Source: CF-39 sp035651155
GTDB taxonomy: Bacteria; Chloroflexota; Limnocylindria; P2-11E
Assembly (NCBI GenBank): GCA_035651155.1
Contig: DASRGG010000016.1
Span: 62,001 to 126,000 of the forward strand
Length of the DNA stretch: 64,000 bases
Direction: 5' to 3'
Part shown: piece by piece, positions 1-7,420 of the stretch
Layout of the letters: every line of letters begins with the position of its first letter
Numbering within the stretch: position 1 is the stretch's first letter
Notes under the pieces: model-generated
Database searches by the model: none
Seen by the model: only the letters and a program-made list of their open reading frames with translations
What the model was told of the DNA's origin: nothing
Translations under genes and position numbers: made by a program

Positions 1-1
1 C

Positions 2-514
2 CCCACGGTCGCGCTGATCGGAGCGCTCGTGCCGAGCGCCACGCTCGGCGGCGGGCTCGCGCTCGGGCCGTTCGATACCTCGAGCGGACGCCTCGCGCTC
101 CCGGGGATCGCGCTCGCGCTCGCGTGCGTCGGCGGCCTCGCCGCCGCCGCCCCGCGGCTCCTGGGCCGCGTGTCCACGCGGGTCGGCGAGACCTGGGCGT
201 GCGGCGTGACGCTCCACCCCATCCACGGATACACGTCGACCGCGTTCGCGAAGCCGATCCGTCTGATGTTCCGCGGCATCGTGCGTCCGGTCCGCGACGT
301 CGAGATCGTCCGCCGTGCCGGCACGCGGTTCGCCGCGAGCATCCGGTACCGCGCGCAGGTCGCGCCGGTCTTCGAGCGCTACGTGTACCGCGCGGTCACC
401 GAGACGCTCGTCCTCGGCGCGCACCTGGTCCGTCGCGCGCAGAACGGATCGCTCCAGACCTACCTCGCGTATCTCTTCGTCGCGCTCCTGGCGACGCTGG
501 TGCTCGCGCGATGA
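2..514 (+). CDS. hyfB: Hydrogenase-4 subunit B-like antiporter subunit, C-terminal part only
   Basis: The last 170 residues of a membrane subunit related to NuoL/NuoM and HyfB/HycC; the gene begins before the window. The visible part has two hydrophobic segments and the HyfB tail pattern WACGVTLHPIHGYTSTAFAKP followed by a basic loop, and it ends in a membrane helix. HyfB-type subunits form a proton channel of membrane-bound hydrogenases. Its stop overlaps the start of the next gene in ATGA, and five more hydrogenase genes follow, which supports the assignment. Seen: reading frame, hydrophobicity, context. Inferred: that it pumps ions. Confidence 0.8.
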   Translation, partial: PTVALIGALVPSATLGGGLALGPFDTSSGRLALPGIALALACVGGLAAAAPRLLGRVSTRVGETWACGVTLHPIHGYTSTAFAKPIRLMFRGIVRPVRDVEIVRRAGTRFAASIRYRAQVAPVFERYVYRAVTETLVLGAHLVRRAQNGSLQTYLAYLFVALLATLVLAR

Positions 515-1458
515 GCGAGGCGTGGACCGTCGCGGGATCCGCGATCGCCCAGCTCGTGCTCTTCGTGGCGCTCGCGCCCGGAGTGAACGGCGTCGTGAAG
601 CGGATGAAGGCGGCGCTCCAGGGACGGAACGGACCGCCGATCCTGCAGCCGTACTTCGACCTCATGAAGCTCCTGCGAAAGGACACCGTCGTCTCGGAGC
701 ACGCGTCGGCGATCACGCGATGGGCGCCGATCGTCTACGCGTCGGCATTCGCGACGGCCGCCCTCCTCGTCCCGGCGCTCTGGTGGCCGGCGCCGCTCGG
801 CGGATGGGGCGACGCGATCGCGATCGTCGGTCTCTTCGCGCTCGCCCGCGTCGCGCTCGCGCTCGCCGGCCTCGACGCCGGAAGCGCGTTCGGCGGCATG
901 GGCTCGAGCCGCGAGGTCGCCGTCGCGGCGCTGGCGGAGCCGGCGCTGCTCCTCGCGCTCCTCGCGGTCGGGTGGCGTACCGGCGGCACCGATATCTCGT
1001 CGGCCGGCCTCTGGGTCAACGACCATGCCGCCGCGGTCCTCGCGCCGAGCCAGCTGCTGGCACTCGTCGCCATGTTCGTGGCGGTCATCGCCGAGACGGG
1101 GCGCGTGCCGGCCGACAACCCCGACACGCACCTCGAGCTCACGATGATCCACGAGGGCATGCTGATCGAATACTCGGGCCGGCCGCTCGGCGTGCTCGTG
1201 TGGGCGACGCTGGTGAAGCAGCTCACGCTGTTCTCGCTGCTCATCGCGCTCTTCGTGCCGTTCGGCATGGCACGCGCCGCCCTCGACGCGCCCCTCGCGA
1301 TCGCCGCGTTCGGCGCGAAGCTCCTGCTGCTCGCCGCGGTGATGGCGGTCGTCGAGTCGGCGAGCGCCAAGCTCCGCATCCTCAAGCTTCCCGAGCTCCT
1401 CGGCGCGGCCTCGGCGCTGGCGGTCCTCGCGCTCGTCGCGGAGCTCGTCGTCGGATGA
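511..1458 (+). CDS. hyfC: Hydrogenase-4 subunit C-like membrane anchor (NuoH family)
   Basis: A 315-residue, multi-helix membrane protein of the NuoH/HyfC/HycD family, which anchors the hydrophilic hydrogenase arm and forms the heel of the proton path. The family signature GPPILQPYFDLMKLLRKD lies near residues 45-62, and DNPDTHLELTMIHE near residues 205-218. The length matches HyfC/HycD (about 310). The start ATG overlaps the stop of the preceding gene, and the end overlaps the next ATG in the same way, so translation of the operon is probably coupled. In complex I this subunit touches quinone; here the partner may instead be a soluble or membrane formate- or CO-oxidising unit not seen in the window. 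Confidence 0.9.
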   Translation: MSEAWTVAGSAIAQLVLFVALAPGVNGVVKRMKAALQGRNGPPILQPYFDLMKLLRKDTVVSEHASAITRWAPIVYASAFATAALLVPALWWPAPLGGWGDAIAIVGLFALARVALALAGLDAGSAFGGMGSSREVAVAALAEPALLLALLAVGWRTGGTDISSAGLWVNDHAAAVLAPSQLLALVAMFVAVIAETGRVPADNPDTHLELTMIHEGMLIEYSGRPLGVLVWATLVKQLTLFSLLIALFVPFGMARAALDAPLAIAAFGAKLLLLAAVMAVVESASAKLRILKLPELLGAASALAVLALVAELVVG

Positions 1459-2108
1459 TCGACGCGACGACCGTCGTCGACGCGCTCGCCGTCGCGCTGC
1501 TCGCGGCGGCGCTCGCCAGCGTCGCCATGCGTGGCCTGGTGGCCGGCGTGTGGCTCCTCGTGGTCCAGTCGACCCTGCTCGCGCTCGTCGCGGCCACCAT
1601 CGCGGTGGCGTCGGGTGTCGGACACATGTGGGCGGCCGCGGGACTCACGCTCGCGGTGCGGGCGATCGCGGTACCGGCCGTCCTGTTCCTCGTCCTGGGT
1701 CGCGTCGCGCTCCGGCGCGAGATGCGACCGATCCTCACCACCCGCGTGGCGCTCCTCGCGGGGGTCGGTCTGACGCTCGTGGCCTTCTCCGCCGCGGGGC
1801 GGCTCGAGCTCTCGGCCGCCTATCCCGCGCCGCGCGCGCTTCCGGTATCGCTGTCGCTGACGTTCATCGGCGTCCTGCTCATGGCGACGCGGCGCAAGGC
1901 GATCTCCCAGCTCATCGGCCTCATCACCGTCGAGAACGGGATCTTCCTCAGCGGGCTGATCGCGACGCTCGGGCTGCCGCTCTTCGTCGAGATCGGCATC
2001 TTCTTCGACCTGCTCGTGGCGGTCGGTGTCACCGCGGTGCTGACGATGCGCATCAACGAGCACTTCGACACGGTCAACACCGACGCGCTCCGGCGGCTTC
2101 GCGGATGA
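1455..2108 (+). CDS. hyfE: Hydrogenase-4 subunit E-like membrane protein (NuoK-like)
   Basis: A 217-residue, almost wholly hydrophobic protein of the HyfE family, a small membrane subunit of hydrogenase-4-type complexes with a NuoK-like C-terminal half. About six or seven helices can be drawn. The stretch SQLIGLITVENGIFLSG near residues 150-167 carries the buried Glu expected of NuoK-type helices. It overlaps the genes on both sides by ATGA. Length matches HyfE (about 216). Presence of HyfE rather than a NuoK/NuoJ pair argues for a group 4 hydrogenase module and not respiratory complex I. Confidence 0.88.
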   Translation: MIDATTVVDALAVALLAAALASVAMRGLVAGVWLLVVQSTLLALVAATIAVASGVGHMWAAAGLTLAVRAIAVPAVLFLVLGRVALRREMRPILTTRVALLAGVGLTLVAFSAAGRLELSAAYPAPRALPVSLSLTFIGVLLMATRRKAISQLIGLITVENGIFLSGLIATLGLPLFVEIGIFFDLLVAVGVTAVLTMRINEHFDTVNTDALRRLRG

Positions 2109-3574
2109 GCCTCTCGCCGCTCGTGCTCGCGATGCCCGTCGCCGCCGCGGCGCTCTGCGCGGTCGCGGGGAGGCGCGCCGCGCTGGTGAGCGTCGTCGCG
2201 TCGCTCGTGACATCGGCCCTCACCCTCGCCGTGGCCTTCGATTCGTTCGTCGGGCCGCCGCGGCGCGCGCTGGGCGGTCTCGTGTACGTCGACGCGCTGT
2301 CCGGTCTCGTCCTCATGCTCGTCGGGCTCGTTTCGGCCATGGCGGCCCTGTACTCCTTCCCGTACATGCGGAACGCGGTCGCGTCGGGCGAGATCGCGGA
2401 GCGGGAGCTGCCGTCCTTCCACGTATGGCTCCAGCTCTCGATCGGCGCGATGCTGGCCGTGCCGCTCATGAACAACCTCGGACTCATGTGGGTCGCGATC
2501 GAGACGACGACCCTGTTCACGGTGCTGCTCGTCGCGTTCGTCCGGCGGGGCCACGCCCTGGAGGCGGCGTGGAAGTACTTCATGCTCGGCGCGGTCGGGC
2601 TCGGCTTCGCGCTCTTCGGGCTCCTGCTGACCTATTACGCGGCGAGCCACGGTCTGGTCGACGCGGCCGGCGCGCTCGATTGGGACGAGCTGCGCGCGCA
2701 CGCCGCCTCGCTCGATCCGGATCTCATGCGCGTCTCGTTCGTGCTCATCCTCATCGGGTTCGGCACGAAGGCCGGGCTCGCGCCGATGCACACCTGGCTC
2801 CCCGACGCGCACGGCCAGGCACCGACGCCGGTGAGCGTCCTGCTGTCGGGCGCGCTCCTCAACTGCGCGCTCTATGGGATCCTTCGCTTCCATCTGCTCG
2901 CGGCCGGCAGCGTGGGTTCCGCGTTCTCGTCCGATCTGCTCGTCTGGTTCGGGACGCTCTCGATCGTCGTCGCCGTGCCGTTCGTCCTCGTGCAGCACGA
3001 TCTCAAGCGTCTCCTCGCGTATTCGTCGGTGGAGCACATGGGGATCGTGGCGCTCGCGGTGGGGATCGGCGGCCCGCTCGCGCTCTTCGCGGCCGCGTTC
3101 CACATGTTCAATCACGCGATCGCGAAGACGACGCTCTTCGTCGCCGCGGGCGCGATCGGACAGCGCTACGGCACGCAGCGGCTCGCGCACCTGCGCGGAG
3201 CGTTCGAGCTCGCGCCGCTGCCCGCCCTGGGGCTCGTCCTCGGCACGCTCGCGATCACCGGCGTGCCGCCCTTCGCGCCCTTCACGAGCGAGTTCGGCGT
3301 GGCGCGGGCCGGATTCGCCGGACGGCCGGCCGCGCTCGCCGGCGCGATCGTGCTCGTCGCGGGAACGGCGCTGATCTTCGGCGGGATGCTCTTCCACGTG
3401 CTCAACGTCGCCTTCCGGCCCGCGCCGCGGCATTCGCATCAGGCCCCGTTCCGCTTCGCGTCGGTGTTCCTGGGCGCCCCGCTCGCGACCCTGCTGGTGA
3501 TGGGGATCTGGCTGCCGCCCCTCTTGCGTGAGGGCTTCGCTGCCGCGGCGAGCGTGCTGGGCGTCGCGCCATGA
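2105..3574 (+). CDS. hyfF: Hydrogenase-4 subunit F-like antiporter subunit
   Basis: A 489-residue polytopic protein with the proton-antiporter M domain shared by NuoM/NuoN/HyfF. The key signature KAGLAPMHTWLPDAHGQAP lies near residues 222-240, with the functional Lys at its start and the conserved His/Asp pair, followed by a further helix with Lys (DLKRLLAYSSVEHMG) near residues 300-314. Together with the truncated hyfB it gives the complex at least two antiporter-like subunits; no hyfD lies between hyfC and hyfE, unlike the E. coli hyf operon. Translation is coupled to the neighbours by overlapping stop and start codons. Confidence 0.9.
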   Translation: MSLSPLVLAMPVAAAALCAVAGRRAALVSVVASLVTSALTLAVAFDSFVGPPRRALGGLVYVDALSGLVLMLVGLVSAMAALYSFPYMRNAVASGEIAERELPSFHVWLQLSIGAMLAVPLMNNLGLMWVAIETTTLFTVLLVAFVRRGHALEAAWKYFMLGAVGLGFALFGLLLTYYAASHGLVDAAGALDWDELRAHAASLDPDLMRVSFVLILIGFGTKAGLAPMHTWLPDAHGQAPTPVSVLLSGALLNCALYGILRFHLLAAGSVGSAFSSDLLVWFGTLSIVVAVPFVLVQHDLKRLLAYSSVEHMGIVALAVGIGGPLALFAAAFHMFNHAIAKTTLFVAAGAIGQRYGTQRLAHLRGAFELAPLPALGLVLGTLAITGVPPFAPFTSEFGVARAGFAGRPAALAGAIVLVAGTALIFGGMLFHVLNVAFRPAPRHSHQAPFRFASVFLGAPLATLLVMGIWLPPLLREGFAAAASVLGVAP

Positions 3575-5097
3575 CGGTCGTCCCCGAGGCCGCGCGCGTG
3601 ACCGTGTCGCCGTCGGCGCTCGCCGACGTATGCGGCACGCTCGTGCGCGAACGGTCCGCGCGCCTCGTCGTCATGACCGCGACCGACGAGCGAGAGCGTG
3701 GCGGGGGGTACGGCCTCTATTTCCTCTTCGCCCTTCCCGATGGGGAGCTGCGCTCGGTGGAAGCGCAGGTCGATCCGGCGCGCCCGGTCTATCCGTCGGT
3801 GACGCGCGCCGTGCCCGCCGCGCACTGGTACGAGCGGGAGGCCAAGGACCTCCTCGGCATCGAGCCCGAGGGCCATCCCGATCCCCGGCGCCTCGTGCTG
3901 CACGACGATTGGCCGCGTGGCCTCCACCCGCTGCGGAAGGACTTCGACGCGACGCGCACGGTGGCCCGCGTGGCGCACCCGCACGAGCCGATGACCGGCG
4001 TCCGGGGCGAGGGCGTGATGGAGGTGCCCGTCGGTCCGATCCATGCCGGGATCATCGAGCCCGGCCACTTCCGCTTCGGCGGCGTCGGGGAGGTCGTCCT
4101 GCAGCTCGAGGCGCGCCTCTTCTACACGCATCGCGGCGTCGAGAAGGCCGCCGAAGGGCAGAGCGTCGATCGGGTCCTGCATCTCGCGGAGCGTCTGTGC
4201 GGCGTGTGCTCGCTCTCGCACGCCGTCGCGTACGCGCAGGCGGTAGAGACGCTCGCCGACGTTACGCCGAGCCGGCGGGCGCTGCTGATCCGCGGCATCT
4301 TCCTCGAGCTCGAGCGCCTGTACAACCACGTCGGCGACATCGCGAACCTCTGCGCGGGCGCCGCGCTCCAGCTCGGGGTGTACCAGGGCGGCATCCTGAA
4401 GGAGCGCCTGCAGGAGCTCAACGCCGAGGTGGGCGGACATCGCTACCTCTTCGGGATCGCGCGTCCCGGCGGCGTCCGGCGCGACCTCGACGGTCCCGCG
4501 CAGGAGCGCATCCTGGCCGTCCTCGCCGCGGTCGAGGCGGACTTCCGCGGCTACGTCGACGCGCTGCTCGAGACGGAATCGTTCATGGAGCGGCTCCGGG
4601 GGACCGGCGTGCTCGCGCGCGAGATCGCCGAGGAGCTCGGCGCGGTGGGCGTGGCCGCGCGGGCGAGCGGCATCGCGCGCGATACCCGCAGCTCGCATCC
4701 GTACGCCGGCATCGCGCGCGGCGCCGTGACACCCGTGGTGCGCGCCGAGGGCGACGTGCGCGCGCGGATGGACGTGCGCGTGGAGGAGGCCTACGCCTCG
4801 TTCGCGCTCGTTCGCGCGCTCGTCGACGAGCTTCGCGACCTGGCGCCGGGAGATCTCGCGCGGCCCGTCGGGGCGCTCGCTCCGGATCGCTGGGCCGTGG
4901 GCATGACCGAGTCACCGCGTGGCGAGAACGTCCATTGGCTCATGACGGGCCCGCGCGGGGAGATCACCCGGTATCGCGTCCGCTCGGCGTCGTACAACTG
5001 GTCGGTCGTGCCCTTCGCGGTCGCCGGCAACCTTCTCCCCGACTTCCCGCTCATCAACAAGAGCTTCGAGCTCTGCTACGCGTGTCTCGACCGGTGA
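3571..5097 (+). CDS. hyfG: [NiFe]-hydrogenase group-4-type large subunit, NuoC-NuoD fused form
   Basis: A 508-residue fusion of a NuoC-like domain (about residues 1-135) with a [NiFe]-hydrogenase large subunit, as in HyfG/HycE. The active-site cysteines are present: L1 motif RLCGVCSLSH with Cys210 and Cys213, and L2 motif ELCYACLDR with Cys502 and Cys505. GPIHAGIIEPGHFRF carries the conserved Glu near residue 157. NuoD proteins lack these four Cys, so a Ni-Fe site is expected. Two oddities: the usual Asp-Pro before the third Cys is Glu-Leu, and the protein stops three residues after the fourth Cys, so there is no C-terminal peptide for a maturation protease to remove. Confidence 0.88.
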   Translation: MTVVPEAARVTVSPSALADVCGTLVRERSARLVVMTATDERERGGGYGLYFLFALPDGELRSVEAQVDPARPVYPSVTRAVPAAHWYEREAKDLLGIEPEGHPDPRRLVLHDDWPRGLHPLRKDFDATRTVARVAHPHEPMTGVRGEGVMEVPVGPIHAGIIEPGHFRFGGVGEVVLQLEARLFYTHRGVEKAAEGQSVDRVLHLAERLCGVCSLSHAVAYAQAVETLADVTPSRRALLIRGIFLELERLYNHVGDIANLCAGAALQLGVYQGGILKERLQELNAEVGGHRYLFGIARPGGVRRDLDGPAQERILAVLAAVEADFRGYVDALLETESFMERLRGTGVLAREIAEELGAVGVAARASGIARDTRSSHPYAGIARGAVTPVVRAEGDVRARMDVRVEEAYASFALVRALVDELRDLAPGDLARPVGALAPDRWAVGMTESPRGENVHWLMTGPRGEITRYRVRSASYNWSVVPFAVAGNLLPDFPLINKSFELCYACLDR

Positions 5098-5104
5098 GCC
5101 GCTG

Positions 5105-5860
5105 ATGCTGTCGCTGCTCCGCCGCCGGTTACGAATGCGCACTGCCGCGGCGCGCTGGCCCGCGCAGGCGCCGGTCCTCGTCGATCGCGGCCGGCCGGTG
5201 TTCGACGCGGGGAGATGCGACCTGAACGGCGCGTGCGCCGCCGCGTGCCCCGTGGCGGCGATCACGGTGGGCGCGTCGTTCTCGCTCGACCGCGCGCGCT
5301 GCATCTCGTGCGCTCGGTGCATCGAGGCGTGCCCGACCGGAGCGCTCGTACCCGCCCTCGTGCTCGACGGGCCGGCGACGTCACGCGAGCTCCTGCGCGA
5401 TCCGCTTCCGCCCGGCATCCGGGCGCGCGAGGTCGCCGAGCGCGCGCGTCGCGTGCTCGGCCGATCGGTCCACGTCCGCCACCTCGACGCGGGCTCGTGC
5501 AACGGGTGCGACTGGGAGATCAGCGCGACGACGAACGCGGTCCACGACATCCAGCGCTTCGGGATCGACTTCGTCGCGTCGCCGCGGCACGCGGATCTCC
5601 TCCTCGTGACGGGCACGATGACCCGCAATCTCCAGATCGCCGCGCGCCGAACGTACGACGCGATGGCCGAGCCACGCCTCGTCGTCGCGGTGGGGGCGTG
5701 CGCGGCGAGCGGGTCGCCGTATCCGGCCGGCTACGCGTCGGGCCACGGGACGGCGGACGCGCTGCCGGTCGATGTCTTCGTCCCCGGCTGCCCGCCGCGA
5801 CCCGAGGCGATCATCGAAGGGATCCTGCTCGCCGTCGGCCGCATCGCCGCGCGGGCCTGA
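5105..5860 (+). CDS. Fused ferredoxin-like and [NiFe]-hydrogenase small subunit (HyfH-HyfI)
   Basis: A 251-residue protein joining an N-terminal 2x[4Fe-4S] ferredoxin domain (HyfH/HycF-like, residues 35-80) to a NuoB/HyfI-like small subunit (residues 120-251). In E. coli these are separate genes. The small-subunit cluster ligands are Cys132, Cys135, Cys199 and Cys229 (GSCNGCDW, VGACA, PGCPP). The second ferredoxin motif is complete (Cys66, 69, 72, 76). The first is not: Cys38, Cys44 and Cys48 are present but the second position is Asn41, so that cluster may be [3Fe-4S], use another ligand, or be lost. It lies 7 nt after hyfG and closes the hydrogenase operon; no maturation genes follow. Confidence 0.86.
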   Translation: MLSLLRRRLRMRTAAARWPAQAPVLVDRGRPVFDAGRCDLNGACAAACPVAAITVGASFSLDRARCISCARCIEACPTGALVPALVLDGPATSRELLRDPLPPGIRAREVAERARRVLGRSVHVRHLDAGSCNGCDWEISATTNAVHDIQRFGIDFVASPRHADLLLVTGTMTRNLQIAARRTYDAMAEPRLVVAVGACAASGSPYPAGYASGHGTADALPVDVFVPGCPPRPEAIIEGILLAVGRIAARA

Positions 5861-5917
5861 GCCATCGTCGTACTCTCGATACGAGCGCACGAGCTCACGT
5901 CGAATGAGGTGGACGAC

Positions 5918-7333
5918 ATGACGACCCGTATCGCGCCGATACTGAGCGTCAACCCCGCGACCGAAGAGGTGCTCGCCTCGTACGAGCCGTTCGACCAGGA
6001 GGAGGTCGACCGCGCGCTCGACGAAGCGCAGGACGCGTTCCGCGCCTGGCGCGAGCGGTCGTTCGCCGAGCGCGCCGTGCCGATGAAGCGCCTCGCCGCG
6101 CTGCTCCGCGAGCGCGCCGACCGCTACGCGCGACTGCTCACGCTCGAGATGGGGAAGCCCATCTCCGAGGCGAAAGCCGAGATCGAGAAGTGCGCGTGGA
6201 ACTGCGACTTCTACGCGGAGAAGGCCGCCGAGTTCCTGCGCGACGAGCCGGCGCCCTCCAACGGGAAGCGCAGCTACGTCGCGTTCGAGCCGCTCGGCAT
6301 CGTCCTCGCGATCATGCCCTGGAATTACCCGTTCTGGCAGGTGATCCGCTTCGCCGCGCCCGCGCTCATGGCGGGGAACGCGGCCGTGCTGAAGCACGCC
6401 TCCAACGTCCCGCAGTCGGCGCTCGCTCTCGAGGAGGTCTTCCGCGAGGCCGGCTTCCCCGAGGGTCTCTTCCGCACGCTGCTCCTCACCGGAGCGCGGG
6501 TCGAGCCGGTCATCGCCGATCCGCGGGTCCGCGCGGTCACGCTCACCGGCAGCTCGCAGACCGGGATGCGCATCGCGGAGCTGGCGGGGCGAGCGCTGAA
6601 GAAGTGCGTGCTCGAGCTCGGCGGCTCCGATCCGTTCATCGTCCTCGCGGACGCGGACGTCGAGGCGGCCGCGACGGTGGGCACGCGCGCGCGCAACCAG
6701 AACAACGGGCAGTCGTGCATCGCCGCGAAGCGGTTCCTGGTCGAGGACGACGTGCTCCGCGACTTCGAGGAGCGCTTCGCCAAGAACGTGGCCGCGCTCG
6801 TGATCGGCGATCCACTCGATCCGGCCACGCAGGTCGGTCCGCTCGCGCGCGCGGACCTGCGCGAGACGCTCGAGCGGCAGGTCGCCGACTCCGTGAAGAT
6901 GGGCGCCCGGCTGCTCGCGGGTGGCGAGCGGTGGGGCGGCCGCGGCTACTTTTACACGCCCACGGTCGTCGCGGACGTGACCGCCGAGATGCCCGTGTTC
7001 AACGAGGAGACGTTCGGCCCGGTCGCCGCGATCATGACGGTGCGCGACGCCGACGAGGCGGTCGAGCGCGCGAACGCGTCGGCGTACGGGCTCGGCGGCA
7101 ACCTCTGGACGCGCGACGAGGCCAGGGGCGAGAAGCTCGCGCGGCGCATCGAGTCGGGCCAGGTGTTCATCAACGGGATGACCGCGTCCGACCCGCGCCT
7201 GCCCTTCGGCGGCGTGAAGCAGAGCGGCTTCGGCCGCGAGCTCTCGCACTACGGCATCCGCGAGTTCGTGAACATCCAGACGATCTGGATCGGCCCGGCG
7301 CAGGCCGCGAGGCCGTCGCCGCAGGCGGAGTAG
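5918..7333 (+). CDS. NAD(P)-dependent aldehyde dehydrogenase, succinate-semialdehyde type
   Basis: A 471-residue aldehyde dehydrogenase superfamily member that oxidises an aldehyde to the acid with NAD(P). It has the catalytic Cys267 in NNGQSC, the general-base Glu in LELGGSDPF near residue 233, and the WNYPFWQ motif. The sequence resembles the short GabD/Sad subfamily acting on succinate semialdehyde, but the substrate is a family-level guess. I chose ATG at 5918 over the in-frame GTG at 5909 because a strong ribosome site (gaggtgg, 5906-5912) sits 5 nt upstream of it. It lies 57 nt past the hydrogenase operon and 87 nt before an acetolactate-synthase-like gene, probably its own unit. Confidence 0.88.
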   Translation: MTTRIAPILSVNPATEEVLASYEPFDQEEVDRALDEAQDAFRAWRERSFAERAVPMKRLAALLRERADRYARLLTLEMGKPISEAKAEIEKCAWNCDFYAEKAAEFLRDEPAPSNGKRSYVAFEPLGIVLAIMPWNYPFWQVIRFAAPALMAGNAAVLKHASNVPQSALALEEVFREAGFPEGLFRTLLLTGARVEPVIADPRVRAVTLTGSSQTGMRIAELAGRALKKCVLELGGSDPFIVLADADVEAAATVGTRARNQNNGQSCIAAKRFLVEDDVLRDFEERFAKNVAALVIGDPLDPATQVGPLARADLRETLERQVADSVKMGARLLAGGERWGGRGYFYTPTVVADVTAEMPVFNEETFGPVAAIMTVRDADEAVERANASAYGLGGNLWTRDEARGEKLARRIESGQVFINGMTASDPRLPFGGVKQSGFGRELSHYGIREFVNIQTIWIGPAQAARPSPQAE

Positions 7334-7386
7334 CGCGCCCGTCGCCTCGCGAGACGGCCTGCGGTCCGCCGCCGATGCACAGCACA

Positions 7387-7406
7387 TGTGAGATCCCTGG
7401 CTCACA
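7387..7406. promoter_or_regulatory. Inverted repeat before the acetolactate-synthase-like gene
   Basis: TGTGAG and CTCACA are perfect inverted arms separated by 8 nt, ending 14 nt before the ATG at 7421. The position between the aldehyde dehydrogenase and the ThDP enzyme suits an operator or a hairpin in the leader. The spacing (TGTGA-N10-TCACA) is not the classical CRP spacing, so I do not name a regulator. One palindrome of this size can also occur by chance. Confidence 0.35.
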
Positions 7407-7420
7407 ATGAGCGTATCCCC

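Noticed and set aside
2..5860. Respiratory complex I instead of a hydrogenase
   Set aside because: The large subunit keeps all four Ni-Fe cysteines and the membrane part includes hyfE; no nuoE/F/G-like genes are present.
7387..7406. CRP-binding site
   Set aside because: The arms resemble TGTGA/TCACA but the spacing is 10 rather than 6 nt, so only a generic inverted repeat is reported.
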